Shown piece after piece: positions 27,712 through 37,198 of a stretch of 64,000 nt of DNA. The notes beneath the pieces are model-generated. The model saw only the letters and a list, made by a program, of their open reading frames with translations. It had not been told where the DNA came from and ran no database searches. This DNA comes from Sphingomonas sp. BK580 (GTDB lineage: Bacteria; Pseudomonadota; Alphaproteobacteria; Sphingomonadales; Sphingomonadaceae): the NCBI RefSeq assembly GCF_014194975.1, contig NZ_JACIAY010000005.1, positions 186,001 through 250,000 on the forward strand, given 5' to 3'. Positions within the stretch are counted from its first letter, which is position 1. Each line of letters starts with the position of its first letter. Made by a program: the position numbers and the translations under genes.

Positions 27712-28542
27712 ATGACCAAACGCCACCATCTCGCCCCCCGGGCTGCAGCGCTCGCGCTGGTCGCGCTCGTGGGCGGCTGCGCACCGTCGCTCAAGGTGAT
27801 GACCTACAATGTCCGCTACGCCTCGGACGACGGGCCACAGCCGTGGCCGTCGCGCCGCGCCGCCGCGGTGGCGATGCTGCGCCGCGTTCATCCCGACGTG
27901 ATCGGCACGCAGGAGCTGCTCCAGCGCCAGGGCGACGACATGGTCGCCGCGCTCCCCGAATATCGCTGGTTCGGGCGCGACCGCCGCGGCGGCCACGCCG
28001 ACGAGCATATGGGTATCCTCTACCGCACCGACCGGCTGACGCTGCTGCGTCAGGGCGACTTCTGGCTCTCCGACACGCCCGAGGTGGTGGGTAGCCAGAG
28101 CTGGGGCACCGACCTGCCGCGCATGGCCAATTGGGGCGAGTTCGCACTGAAGGACGATCCCAGGCGCCGCTTCCTGCTGGTCGACACGCATCTCGCGCAC
28201 CGCGACCGGGACGACGACGCGCGCGACCGCGCCGCCGCGCTGCTGCTCGAGCGCGTCCCGACGATCGCACCCGGGCTGCCGGTGGTGCTGACCGGCGATT
28301 TCAACGCCACGCCCGACAGCGCCGCCTATCGCCGCCTCGCCGCGAAGATGACCGACGCCTGGGGCAAGCGCGCCGGCGGCCTGAGCTTCCACGACTTCAC
28401 CGGCGTGGCGGACCGGCGGATCGACTATATTTTCCTCGACGGCGCGCGCGCGAGCGGCACCAAGGTGGTGACCGACCGGCCCGGCGGAGTCTACCCGTCC
28501 GATCATTTCCCGGTCACCGCGAAGGTCACGCTGCTGCGCTGA
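27712..28542 (+). CDS. Endonuclease/exonuclease/phosphatase-family lipoprotein
   Basis: This 276-residue protein has a lipoprotein signal with lipobox LVGGC (Cys23), so it is anchored to a membrane. The EEP fold follows: MTYNVRY (Asn), IGTQE (catalytic Glu), VDTHLAHRD (His), TGDFNATPDS (Asp-Asn) and YPSDHFPV (Asp-His). Members cleave phosphodiesters of nucleic acids, lipids or sugar phosphates; an extracytoplasmic role in phosphate or nucleotide scavenging is likely. The start at 27712 gives the signal peptide. Confidence 0.85.
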   Translation: MTKRHHLAPRAAALALVALVGGCAPSLKVMTYNVRYASDDGPQPWPSRRAAAVAMLRRVHPDVIGTQELLQRQGDDMVAALPEYRWFGRDRRGGHADEHMGILYRTDRLTLLRQGDFWLSDTPEVVGSQSWGTDLPRMANWGEFALKDDPRRRFLLVDTHLAHRDRDDDARDRAAALLLERVPTIAPGLPVVLTGDFNATPDSAAYRRLAAKMTDAWGKRAGGLSFHDFTGVADRRIDYIFLDGARASGTKVVTDRPGGVYPSDHFPVTAKVTLLR

Positions 28543-28591
28543 GCGGCGGCGCGACGACCGGCGCGTGATCGATCTGGTGGGCGCCAGCGGG

Positions 28592-28668
28592 GTGCTCCTG
28601 CGCACGCAGGAGCCCAGAGCCACGAGCGTCACTTCTGCAGCCCTGGGCTCCGGCGTTCGCCGGAGCAC
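28592..28668. repeat. REPIN-like inverted repeat pair
   Basis: Two 28-bp arms (28592-28619 and 28641-28668) are imperfect reverse complements built around GTGCTCC...GGAGC and CCCAG/CTGGG. The sequence type matches the pair inside the carboxylesterase gene (42251-42328). It sits between the EEP lipoprotein gene and the convergent GH43 gene. Confidence 0.8.
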
Positions 28669-28698
28669 GCTGACGACTTGGATGACGCGGATCAGACG

Positions 28699-29799
28699 CT
28701 AGCGCGCCACCGGCCAGCCCTCCACATCCCAGGCGAGCGGCTGGATCTGCAGCGTCGGCGTGCCGTTCCGCTGCGTGTCATAGGCATGGTAGACGATATA
28801 GTCGCCGTCGGGACGCTGCAGGATCGCGGCATGGCCGCGGCCGACATAGCGGTCGCCCGTCCCCTGCCCGGAGGCGAGCACCGGCGTGCCCCCGCCCAGG
28901 AGCATCGCGGTCCCGGCGCGGTCGACATAGGGACCGGTCGGCGCCGCGGATCGCCCTACCACGGTGTTGTAGGTGCTCGAGGCGCCGCGGCAGCAGAAGT
29001 CGAACGAGGCGAAGAGGTAGTAGAAGCCGCCGTGCCGGATCACGAACGGCGCCTCGATCGCGCCGGGAGACGGCCGCGCGGCGAGGCTGCGCAGCGTGTC
29101 GCCGTCGCGCCGCCTGCCGGTGGCGGGATCGAGCTCGATCAGCTTGATCCCGCTCCAGAAGCTGCCGAACACCAGCCACGATCGCCCGTCCGCGTCGGTG
29201 AAGGCGTTCGGGTCGATCGCGTTGTAATCGTCGGTCGCGTCCGAGCGGATCACCGGCCCCTGGTCCACCCAGTGCGCGGCCGGGGCGGCCGGGTCGATCA
29301 CCGTGGCGGTGGCGAGGCCGATCGCCGAGCGATTGCTGCCGAAAGTACTGACCGAATAATAGAGCCGGTACTCGCTGCCCGCCTTGGAGATGTCGGGCGC
29401 CCACATACCGGATGCGCCTGGGACGGCGGCGGCGACCCAACCGGGCAGCGCGGTGTAGGAAGCGCCGCGCAGCGTCCAATCCTTCAGGTCGTCCGAGGTG
29501 CGCAGGCCGAGCAGTCCGGCGGCGTCGCCGGCGTTGCCGGTCGTGAAGAGATAATAGCGGGCACCGTCGGCGAGGATCGCGGGATCGTGCACCGGACTGG
29601 TCGCGCCGCTCAGCGCGATCGAACCGGTCGCGGGGGCCGGAATCGGCGTGGGTGTCGGAAGCGGGCTCGCCGCCGGTGTCGACGCCGCGGCCACCGGCGC
29701 GCTCGCCGCCGCGCCGCTGCCGCTGGTGCCGCCGCAACCGGCCAGCAGCGCGGTCACGGCGGCGAGTGCCGTGGCGGCACGCCTCGTTCTGCTCGCCAT
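28699..29799 (-). CDS. GH43 arabinan endo-1,5-alpha-L-arabinosidase, lipoprotein
   Basis: This 366-residue protein has lipobox LLAGC (Cys22) and an Ala/Pro/Ser/Thr-rich linker (25-58), then a five-bladed GH43 propeller. The catalytic acids are Asp72 in VHDPAI, Asp in YNAIDPNAF and Glu in GAIEAPFVI. The FASFDFCCRG segment and its continuation STYNTVVGRS are typical of endo-arabinanases. It would cut the alpha-1,5-arabinan backbone at the cell surface. It follows the TonB receptor gene by 64 bp, so both are probably one CUT operon. Confidence 0.9.
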   Translation of the reverse strand: MASRTRRAATALAAVTALLAGCGGTSGSGAAASAPVAAASTPAASPLPTPTPIPAPATGSIALSGATSPVHDPAILADGARYYLFTTGNAGDAAGLLGLRTSDDLKDWTLRGASYTALPGWVAAAVPGASGMWAPDISKAGSEYRLYYSVSTFGSNRSAIGLATATVIDPAAPAAHWVDQGPVIRSDATDDYNAIDPNAFTDADGRSWLVFGSFWSGIKLIELDPATGRRRDGDTLRSLAARPSPGAIEAPFVIRHGGFYYLFASFDFCCRGASSTYNTVVGRSAAPTGPYVDRAGTAMLLGGGTPVLASGQGTGDRYVGRGHAAILQRPDGDYIVYHAYDTQRNGTPTLQIQPLAWDVEGWPVAR

Positions 29800-29824
29800 C
29801 GTCTCTCTCCCGCTTGGAGTGGCG

Positions 29825-29850
29825 CGGGCGGGGCGTGTCGCCCCTGCCCG
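29825..29850 (-). terminator. Hairpin between TonB receptor and endo-arabinanase genes
   Basis: A GC-rich stem (CGGGCGGGGCG with CGCCCCTGCCCG, 3-base loop) lies 13 bp past the receptor stop. There is no T-run. It may be an attenuator or an mRNA-stability element that sets receptor levels above the hydrolase. A similar hairpin follows the second receptor (47557-47588). Confidence 0.5.
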
Positions 29851-29863
29851 CCGGACGGCGCGC

Positions 29864-32764
29864 TCAGTCGAAGGTGTAGCGCACGCCGATCGCGAAGGTG
29901 CGCGGGATCAGCAGCGTGCCCAGGTTGAACTGGTCCTGGTTGCCGGCCGAGTCGAAGCGGTAATATTCCTGCTGCTTCGCCTTGGTCAGGTTGGTGGCAT
30001 CGAAGGTCAGGCCAAGGTCGTCGGTGAGCTTGGCGGTGAGCTGGAAGTCGAGGCTCTTGTCGGGCCGGCGCCACACGCCGATCGGATTGGCGAACAGCGC
30101 CGCCTCGTTGCGCTGCAGGAACTCCTTGCGCCACACGTAGGAGAGGCGCGCGCCGATCGGGCCGTGATCATAGGCCAACGTCGCGTTGTACGAGAGGTCG
30201 GAGACGCCGAAGAAGGACGAGCGCAGCTGCCCCACCACCGCGCCGGCCTCGTCGAACTCGGGAACGTTCTGCGACGAATCGAGGATCGTCACGCTGCCCT
30301 GCGCGCCCAGGCCGTCGAGGAAGCTCGGCAGATAGTGCGGGAAGTACACGAAGCCGAGCTCGGCGCCCTTGAGCACGCCGTCCGACGCGTTCTCGGGCCG
30401 GTTGACGACGAAGCTGCTGGTGTTGAGCCCGGTGTTGAGCACCGTGACGCGCGAGCGCGCGCCGACCACCAGCCCGTCGATCTCGCGCCGGAACAGCGTG
30501 CCGTACAGCGCGCTGTCGCGGTCGAAATACCACTCCAGTCCGAGGTCGTAGTTGGTCGACTGGGTCGGGCGCAGGCTGATGTTGCCGCTGCTGCCCGTGC
30601 CATAGCCGACGCTGGTGAGGTCGCCGGTCAGATTGTAATTGGGGTTGAGGTCGCCGAAGGCCGGGCGGCGCAGCGTCTTGCCGTAGTTGAAGCGGGCGCG
30701 GAGCTTGTCGGTGATGTCGTAGCGCAGCGTCGCCGAGGGCAGCAGCTTGCTGGTGGTCTGCGAGCCGCGCAGCTGCGCCCCCGCGCTGTAGCGGTCGACG
30801 AAGGTGAAGTTGGTATCGACGTCGACGTAGCGGGCGCCCGCCTCGATGCTCAGCGGCCGGCCGAAGATCGAGAGCTCGGCGTCGGCCTGGATGTAGGCCG
30901 ACATCGTCTTCTCGCTGATGTCGAACACGCGCGTCAGCGAGAGCTGGTCCGCGGTGAGGATGTTGGGGAACTTGGTCTGGTACAGCCGGCGGATCTCGTC
31001 GGTGTTGTTCGCGAGATAATAGCCGTTGGCGTTGACCCAGGAGGTCGGCACGTCGGCCTCGCCGTCGAAGAAGCCCTTGTTGACGTAGCGCAGGCTGTCC
31101 GAGAGCGTGGCGAAGTTGACGCCGAGGCCGCCGTTCGCGTCGGCGGCCTGGGTGCGTACCTCGCTCGCCGCCTTGCGCGCGTCGTAGCGCAGCCCGGCCT
31201 TGATCTTGCGGAAGAAGCCCGAGTCCCACGACTGGTCGGCGTCGACCGTGGCGGTGAAGGCCGAGCCGGTGTCGCGGTTGGCGTTGTCGTAGAACTCGCC
31301 CGCGGTCCACTGGCCGGGGTCGAGCAGCAGCGCGTTGTCGCTGAAATTGTACGAGGGGACGCCGTCGCGCGCGTTGAAGTCGACGTCGATCCGGCTGGCG
31401 ACGCGGTTGATCCGCATCGCGGTGAAGGTCGTGTCGTTGCGGCTGGTCTGATAGGCCGCGTCGGCGACGATCTTGCCGTTGCCGACGTCCCACTTGCCGT
31501 TGAGCGCGTAGACGAAGCTGTCGGTGGTCGCGCGCGTCAGGTCGCCGCTGTTGAAGCCGAACACGTCGCCGACGCTGCGCGTCTTGATGATGTTGGTCTC
31601 GGGATAGAGCGAGATCGTCGAGCCGGGGTTGGCGCCCAGGCTGCCCCACCAGTCGACGAACGAAAACATCAGGCTGTTGTACGTGGTCTGCCGGAAGCCG
31701 CTCCAGAAGAACTCGGCGGTGTAGGTCGAGCTGGCGTTGGGAGACCATTGCAGCGCGGCGTTGACCGCCGGGCGCTCCCGCTTGCCGTAGAGGTCGCCGC
31801 TGAACACCGCGTCGCGCGAGAGATAGTAAGGCGTGTCGACGCCGTTGACGAGCATGGTCGAGCCCGGCGCATAGGGTAGGCCCTCGCGCGTGCCAGGTGA
31901 CCAGGCGCCGAGCGCGGGCGCGGCGGGAGCGAAGCCGGTCGCGCTGTTCGCGTCGGGGGCGAGCGGGAAGATGCGCTGGAGCGGGGTCAGCCCCGACCCG
32001 GCGGGCGGGTTCTCGGTGGCGAAGGGCACCTGCGCGCCGGCGGCGACCGACATGGTGCGGAACTTGGTGCGCGCGTAGCTCGCGTTGACGAGCACGCCGA
32101 CGTCGCCGATGCCGGTCTCCCAGCGGTCGCTGATCAGCGCCGAGACGTTCGGATTGAACGTGTCGGCCTGCTCGTTGTAGATCCCGCGCGCCACCGCCGA
32201 GATGGCGAACCCGTCGAAGTCGAACGGGCGCCGCGTGAACACGTCGATCTGGCCGGCGAGACCGGTCTCGATCTGGTCGGCGGCGCGGGTCTTGTAGACG
32301 TCGACCCGCTTGACAAGGTTGGCGGGGATGTCCTGCAGCGCGAACGACTGGCCCGTCGTGGTGAAGATGATCCGGCCGTTGAGCGTGGTGAGCGGATCGG
32401 TGAGACCGCGGATCGACAGTGCGCCCGCCTCGGCGTTGCCGCGGTCAGTGACCTGGACGCCGGTGACGCGCTGGAGCGCCTCGACGACGTTATTGTCGGG
32501 CAATTTCCCGACATCCTCGGCCACGATCGAGTCGACGATCTGGACCGAGTCGCGCTTGACGTTGAGCGCGCCGATGATCGAGGCGCGTACGCCGGTGACG
32601 ACGATGTCGTCGCCGCCGGCCGCGTCTTCCGACGGGGAACCGCCGGGCGCGGGCTGGGACTGCTGCGCGACGGTGCCAGGCGCGAGCGGCGCGTCCTGCG
32701 CCGCTGCGGCACCCGCGAGCAGCAGCGACCCCGCCGAGACCGAAACCAAGAAAGCGGCCTTCAT
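29864..32764 (-). CDS. TonB-dependent receptor, probable arabino-oligosaccharide uptake
   Basis: This 966-residue outer-membrane protein has a signal peptide (MKAAFLVSVSAGSLLLAGAAAAQ), a TonB-box-like DDIVVTGVR, a plug domain (VDSIVAEDVGKLPDNNVVEA, VTGVQV) and a 22-strand barrel ending GVRYTFD. The IGALNVKRDSVQIVDSIVAEDVGK pattern is typical of the sphingomonad/Caulobacter carbohydrate receptors. Neighbouring arabinan hydrolases suggest arabino-oligosaccharides as cargo. The ATG at 32764 follows GAGGGG by 9 bp; two further ATGs lie just upstream. A Phe-Asp rather than Phe end is slightly unusual. Confidence 0.9.
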   Translation of the reverse strand: MKAAFLVSVSAGSLLLAGAAAAQDAPLAPGTVAQQSQPAPGGSPSEDAAGGDDIVVTGVRASIIGALNVKRDSVQIVDSIVAEDVGKLPDNNVVEALQRVTGVQVTDRGNAEAGALSIRGLTDPLTTLNGRIIFTTTGQSFALQDIPANLVKRVDVYKTRAADQIETGLAGQIDVFTRRPFDFDGFAISAVARGIYNEQADTFNPNVSALISDRWETGIGDVGVLVNASYARTKFRTMSVAAGAQVPFATENPPAGSGLTPLQRIFPLAPDANSATGFAPAAPALGAWSPGTREGLPYAPGSTMLVNGVDTPYYLSRDAVFSGDLYGKRERPAVNAALQWSPNASSTYTAEFFWSGFRQTTYNSLMFSFVDWWGSLGANPGSTISLYPETNIIKTRSVGDVFGFNSGDLTRATTDSFVYALNGKWDVGNGKIVADAAYQTSRNDTTFTAMRINRVASRIDVDFNARDGVPSYNFSDNALLLDPGQWTAGEFYDNANRDTGSAFTATVDADQSWDSGFFRKIKAGLRYDARKAASEVRTQAADANGGLGVNFATLSDSLRYVNKGFFDGEADVPTSWVNANGYYLANNTDEIRRLYQTKFPNILTADQLSLTRVFDISEKTMSAYIQADAELSIFGRPLSIEAGARYVDVDTNFTFVDRYSAGAQLRGSQTTSKLLPSATLRYDITDKLRARFNYGKTLRRPAFGDLNPNYNLTGDLTSVGYGTGSSGNISLRPTQSTNYDLGLEWYFDRDSALYGTLFRREIDGLVVGARSRVTVLNTGLNTSSFVVNRPENASDGVLKGAELGFVYFPHYLPSFLDGLGAQGSVTILDSSQNVPEFDEAGAVVGQLRSSFFGVSDLSYNATLAYDHGPIGARLSYVWRKEFLQRNEAALFANPIGVWRRPDKSLDFQLTAKLTDDLGLTFDATNLTKAKQQEYYRFDSAGNQDQFNLGTLLIPRTFAIGVRYTFD

Positions 32765-33271
32765 CGCCATCATCCCCTCCCTCACGCTGACACCGGGCAC
32801 GTACCGCACCTTCTAATACTCCGACATATGCCTGTTCGTAGAAGGTGGCAAGGGTGATTGTGGATGACGTCAGTAGAAATGCCAGTCGACCAAGCTACTT
32901 CTGCCGGCGACGCCGCCGCCCGTAACGGCGAGCATCCGCGCGGACGACTGACGTGCATTAGTCGGACAGGTCGGCGGTGATGCGTCGTCCGGGCGCGCTA
33001 CACAGGGGGGGAGCGGTCGGGGGGCGATTCACGTCGGGCGTGCTCGGTCGGACGCGCCGCGGCCACGCGTCTGCCGCGAGGCAGGTCCGTCGAGGCGGTG
33101 GATCCGCCCGGGATGGAAGCCGCGCCACCGCCTTGGGCGAGCGCGGCGATGGGAGGTAGAGACCGCCGGCCGGATAGCTGGAGGGTCACGTAGCCCGCGC
33201 GCGGGGAGCTGACGCCCGGGTCGCCGCGACGAAACAGCAGGCGGCGGCGCGCTCCCGCGCCGCCGCCGATG
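32765..33271. other. Gene-free region upstream of TonB receptor
   Basis: This 507-bp stretch holds no credible gene. It is less GC-rich at 32805-32960, as expected for a promoter region, and carries a 9-bp inverted repeat described separately. The rest (32980-33260) is GC-rich without recognisable elements. It separates the GH51-GH43 pair from the receptor, so the receptor probably has its own promoter. Confidence 0.6.
32807..32847. promoter_or_regulatory. Inverted repeat upstream of TonB receptor
   Basis: CACCTTCTA (32807-32815) and TAGAAGGTG (32839-32847) are perfect reverse complements 23 bp apart, ending 43 bp before the receptor start. They could be an operator pair or a leader hairpin that controls receptor expression. 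Confidence 0.4.
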
Positions 33272-34327
33272 TCAGCCGCGCGGCAGCGGCCCGTTCGCGA
33301 CCGGCGGGTCGAACAACGGGGTGCCGTCCGCGGCATAGCGGATCGGCTGGACGCGCGTGTGGCGATTGGGGTCGAACAGCGGATCGCCCTTGATCGTCTC
33401 ATAGTCGCGCGCGTGGAACACCAGCATGTCGCGCCCGCGCTCGTCCACGGTGAAGCTGTTGTGGCCAGGGCCGAAGATGCGGTGCGCGCGCGAGGTCTTG
33501 AGCACCGGCGCGGGCGACTTGGCCCAGCTGTGCGGGTCCATGATATCGGCGTCGTCGCGCGCGGTGAGCATCCCCATGCAGTAGCGCGCGTCGGTCGCGC
33601 TCGCCGAATAGGTCAGGAACAGCCGGCCGTTGCGCGCCAGCAGCGCTGGCGCCTCGTTGACCTTGAAGCCGCGGATCTCCCAGTCGAGCTCGGGCACCGA
33701 CAGCCGCGCCGGCCTGGCCGCGAGCGTCAGCGGCGTCTTGAGCGGTGCCAGGTACAGGTTCGAGTTGGTCTCGATCCCCGGCTCGCGCTGCGCCCAGGCG
33801 AGATAGCGCGTGCCGCGATGGACGAAGCTGGTCGAGTCGAGGTTGAAGCTGTCCCACGGCGTCTCGAGCTGGCCCAGCACTGACCACCCGCCCGTCATCG
33901 GGTCGGCGCCGTCGCACACCACGGCATAGGTGCGGATGCGGAACACGTCCTCGCCGCCGCCGCTCGGACCGGCGGCGAAATACATGATCCACTTGCCGTC
34001 GATCAGGTGGAGCTCGGGCGCCCACAGGAAGCCCGACATCGGCCCGCTTTTCTCGTGCCGCCACAGCACGCGCTCGGCGGCGGTCGAGAGCCCCGCGAGC
34101 GTGCGCGCGCGGCGCAGCACCAGCCGGTCGTATTCCGGCACCGAGCCGGTCATGTAATACCAGCCGTCGGTGTGGCGGAACACCTGCGCGTCGGCGCGCT
34201 GGCGCACCAGCGGGTTGACGATCGTGCCCGCCGCCCCCACCGCGCCGCGCCGGCGCTGCGCCAGCGCAGGCAGCGCCGCCAGGCTGGCGCCGCCTGCGAG
34301 GACGAGACGGCGCGACAGCAGCGTCAT
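33272..34327 (-). CDS. GH43 family glycosidase, probable alpha-L-arabinofuranosidase
   Basis: This 351-residue protein has a Tat-like signal (MTLLSRRLVLAGGASLAALPALAQ) and a GH43 propeller with candidate acids Asp in RADAQVFRHTDG, Asp in NLDSTSFV and Glu in KVNEAPALL. Closest in style are family 43 enzymes that trim side chains from arabinan or arabinoxylan. The ATG overlaps the GH51 stop by 4 bp, so both are translated together. An in-frame upstream extension runs through the GH51 gene in another frame and is rejected. Confidence 0.87.
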   Translation of the reverse strand: MTLLSRRLVLAGGASLAALPALAQRRRGAVGAAGTIVNPLVRQRADAQVFRHTDGWYYMTGSVPEYDRLVLRRARTLAGLSTAAERVLWRHEKSGPMSGFLWAPELHLIDGKWIMYFAAGPSGGGEDVFRIRTYAVVCDGADPMTGGWSVLGQLETPWDSFNLDSTSFVHRGTRYLAWAQREPGIETNSNLYLAPLKTPLTLAARPARLSVPELDWEIRGFKVNEAPALLARNGRLFLTYSASATDARYCMGMLTARDDADIMDPHSWAKSPAPVLKTSRAHRIFGPGHNSFTVDERGRDMLVFHARDYETIKGDPLFDPNRHTRVQPIRYAADGTPLFDPPVANGPLPRG

Positions 34328-35901
34328 GCCGTCCGCGCTGACTGCAGCGTCAGCATGACGACCGACTTGGCCGGCAGCGTCACGTTGAGCTGCCCGCCCG
34401 CCACCTGCGCGCCGGTGAAGGCGGCGGGGACGACCGCGTTGGGCTGGTCGAAGGTGTTGATCGCGTTGATCGCCGGCGCGGTCAGGATCTGGCCGGTCGC
34501 GCCGCTGGCGTTGAGCCCGGCGAGCGCGGCCTGCACCGTGATCGCGCGGTTCGGGTCGGCGTTGGCGAGCGCGACGTGCACTACGCCGGCCTTGTCGCGC
34601 ACCGCCGAGGCGCTGACCGCGGGCATCACCCACTGGTCCTTGTTGTACCACGGCGACTTGAGCTCGATCGGCAGCACCGTGCCGTCCATGTACGGCTTGT
34701 ACATGTGGAAGACGTGGTAGGTCGGCGTCAGCACCATCTTGCTGCCGTCGGTGAGGATCATCGCCTGCAGCACGTTCACCATCTGCGCGATCGCGCTCAT
34801 CTTCACGCGATCGGCGTGCTTGGCGAAAATGTTGAGGTGGATCGCCGCGACCAGAGCGTCGCGCAGGCTGTTCTGCTGGCGCAGGAAGCCCGGGTGCGTG
34901 CCGGGATCCTGCGCGTACCAGGTGCCCCACTCGTCGACCGCGAGGAAGATCTTCTTCTCGGGGTCGTACTTGTCCATCGCCGCGGAATGGCCGGTGATCA
35001 GCGTGTCCATCTTCCACGCGCCGGCGAGCGTCTCGGCCCAGCCCGCCTCGTCGAACTGGCTCGCCGAGGCGCGCGGCGGCCAGCCGCCCGGCACGGTGTA
35101 GTAATGCAGCGACAGGCCGTCGACCTGGCCGCGCGCCTCGCGCATCATCACCTCGGTCCAGTTGTAATCGTCGTTGTTCGCGCCCGAGGCGATCTTGAGG
35201 ATCTTGGTGTTGGCGGGCGCCTTGACGAAGGTGGCGTAGCGGCGCGTCACGTCGGCGGCATATTCCGGGCGCATGTTGCCGCCGCAGCCCCACAGCTCGT
35301 TGCCGATGCCGAAATAGGGCAGCTTCCACGGCGCCTTGTGGCCGTTCTCGGCGCGCTCGTCGGCGAGCGTGCCGGCGGGCGAGGTGATATACTCGACCCA
35401 CTCCGCCATCTCCTGCGGCGTGCCGTTGCCGACGTTGCCCGAGATATAGGGCTCGGCGCCGACCTGCTCGACCAGCTCCATGAACTCGTGCGTGCCGACG
35501 CTGTTGGGCTCGGTCACGCCGCCCCAGTGGGTGTTGATCTTGACCGGGCGCTTGTTCTTCGGCCCGACGCCCTCGCGCCAGTGATATTCGTCGGCGAAGC
35601 AGCCGCCCGGCCAGCGGATCACCGGGACGCCCAGCTCCTTCAGCGCGCCCACCACGTCGTTGCGGAAGCCGCGCGTGTTGGGGATCTTGCGGTCGTTGCC
35701 GACGAAGAGGCCGCCGTAGATGCCGTCGCCGAGATGCTCGGCGAACTGGGTGAAGATGCGCCTGTCGTAGGTCGGCCCCTGGCGGTCGCCGTGGACCGTC
35801 GCGGTCGCGGTCGGCGCGGCGGGCCCCTGCGCGATGCCTTGCACCGGCGCGAGCGCCGCCAGCATCAGCGCGCCGGTGAGCGCGAACAGACGTGCCTTCA
35901 T
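34324..35901 (-). CDS. GH51 alpha-L-arabinofuranosidase
   Basis: This 525-residue protein has a signal peptide (LFALTGALMLAALAPVQGIAQ) and a GH51 (beta/alpha)8 barrel. The acid/base is Glu202 in GIGNELWGCGG and the nucleophile Glu324 in AVDEWGTWY. The IRWPGGCFADEYHWREG segment is the family hallmark. It releases terminal alpha-L-arabinofuranose from arabinan and arabino-oligosaccharides, in the periplasm by its signal. With the endo-arabinanase, GH43 and receptor it makes a complete arabinan set. The ATG at 35901 gives the signal peptide. Confidence 0.93.
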   Translation of the reverse strand: MKARLFALTGALMLAALAPVQGIAQGPAAPTATATVHGDRQGPTYDRRIFTQFAEHLGDGIYGGLFVGNDRKIPNTRGFRNDVVGALKELGVPVIRWPGGCFADEYHWREGVGPKNKRPVKINTHWGGVTEPNSVGTHEFMELVEQVGAEPYISGNVGNGTPQEMAEWVEYITSPAGTLADERAENGHKAPWKLPYFGIGNELWGCGGNMRPEYAADVTRRYATFVKAPANTKILKIASGANNDDYNWTEVMMREARGQVDGLSLHYYTVPGGWPPRASASQFDEAGWAETLAGAWKMDTLITGHSAAMDKYDPEKKIFLAVDEWGTWYAQDPGTHPGFLRQQNSLRDALVAAIHLNIFAKHADRVKMSAIAQMVNVLQAMILTDGSKMVLTPTYHVFHMYKPYMDGTVLPIELKSPWYNKDQWVMPAVSASAVRDKAGVVHVALANADPNRAITVQAALAGLNASGATGQILTAPAINAINTFDQPNAVVPAAFTGAQVAGGQLNVTLPAKSVVMLTLQSARTA

Positions 35902-36004
35902 CCCATCCTCCCGTTGGTCGGCGGCGCGTTCCCCGACGCGGCTCACCCAAATCACGATTACTCAGACATTATGGGCGCACTCGCCCGAACGCAACGACTT
36001 TGCG

Positions 36005-37198
36005 TCAGCGTCCGACCTTGACGCGGAGCGCGAGCACCAGCGCGTCGGGCGTGCCGCGCCGACCGCTCGGGTCGATCACCCACTGCGCGTCGGGCTCGAG
36101 GCTGAGCCAGCGTGCCGCGACCCAGCGATACGCGCCCTCGACGACCAGCTCGCGCGCGCCGGTGTCGGCCAGCGCGCGGTGGCGCTCGCCGAACCAGGCG
36201 CAGGCGAACGACACGCCGAACTGGTCGTCGTCGCGCCCGCGCCACGTGCCCGAGCGCACCAGCCCGCCGCCGAGGTAGCGCGTGATCGCATTGTAGCGCG
36301 CATCGGCGACGCCGAAGCGCAGCCAGCCGCTCACCCCCGCGCCGCCGCGGGCGTCGCCGACGAGCTGGCGCTCGGCCAGCACATAGCCGCCGGCGTTGCC
36401 GCGACCGCGTGCCGCGGGGTCACCGATCGGCGCGAACGGGGCGGTGTAGCGCCAGCCGCCGATCGCCACCTTGGTGGCGCGGTCGAGCCAGCCGAGCTCG
36501 GCGACCAGCAGCGCGCCGTCGGCGCGACGCAGTCGGATCGCGGTCCGCGCCGGGTGGTCGGGGTCGCCCGGCACACCGTCGAGCGCCGCCGCGTGGAGCA
36601 GCCAGTGGGTGCCGAAGCCGACCTCGCCGCGCAGCGCGAGCGACGTCACCGGGAAGATCGACGGCCCGCGCCGGCCCGACTGCGCCAGCTCGGGGCCGAT
36701 GCCGTGCGACGACAGGCGGAAGAGCCCGCCGCTCACGGTCGTGTCGAACTCGGCGTTGAGGTTGTACAGCCCCGCCTTGATCGAGGCGCGGCGCCCGATG
36801 TCCTGCTCGATCCAGGCCTCGAACAGACGGGTGGCGGGCACCGCGGTCTCGATGTTCGACACGCCCTGCGCGTCGCCGCTCAGCGCGGAGAGACTCGCCC
36901 CGGTGTCGCGAATGACATAGCCGAAGGCGCGCGCGCCCCGCCAGCCGACCAGCCGCTCCAGGTCGAGCGCCGCCTGCAGGTCGAGATTGTCGAGGTAGCG
37001 CGCGCCGCGCGCGCGTCCCCCGGCGACATCGGCGGCCAGCTCGGCGGTGTAGACCGCGGAGAGCGTCACCGCGCCATCACGGCGCTCGTTGGCGGAGCGG
37101 GGGTAGCCGGTCGGGCGCTCGTCCTGCGCGCGCGCGGGGGCCGCGATCAGCGTCAGGCACGCGAGCGGCAGCGCGATGCGCGTCGATCTGACCCCCAT
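36005..37198 (-). CDS. OprB-family carbohydrate porin
   Basis: This 397-residue outer-membrane protein has a signal peptide (RIALPLACLTLIAAPARAQ) and a predicted barrel of alternating strands ending LVLALRVKVGR. The opening YTAELAADVAGG, LFEAWIEQD and LKAGLYNLNAEFD-like strands match OprB (PF04966). It would let mono- and disaccharides diffuse in. It is 103 bp upstream of the GH51 gene on the same strand and may be the first gene of the arabinan block. Confidence 0.85.
   Translation of the reverse strand: MGVRSTRIALPLACLTLIAAPARAQDERPTGYPRSANERRDGAVTLSAVYTAELAADVAGGRARGARYLDNLDLQAALDLERLVGWRGARAFGYVIRDTGASLSALSGDAQGVSNIETAVPATRLFEAWIEQDIGRRASIKAGLYNLNAEFDTTVSGGLFRLSSHGIGPELAQSGRRGPSIFPVTSLALRGEVGFGTHWLLHAAALDGVPGDPDHPARTAIRLRRADGALLVAELGWLDRATKVAIGGWRYTAPFAPIGDPAARGRGNAGGYVLAERQLVGDARGGAGVSGWLRFGVADARYNAITRYLGGGLVRSGTWRGRDDDQFGVSFACAWFGERHRALADTGARELVVEGAYRWVAARWLSLEPDAQWVIDPSGRRGTPDALVLALRVKVGR

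Noticed and set aside
32977..33159. Small Arg/Gly-rich frame upstream of the first TonB receptor
   Set aside because: It has no ribosome-binding site or known fold and looks like random GC-rich open sequence.
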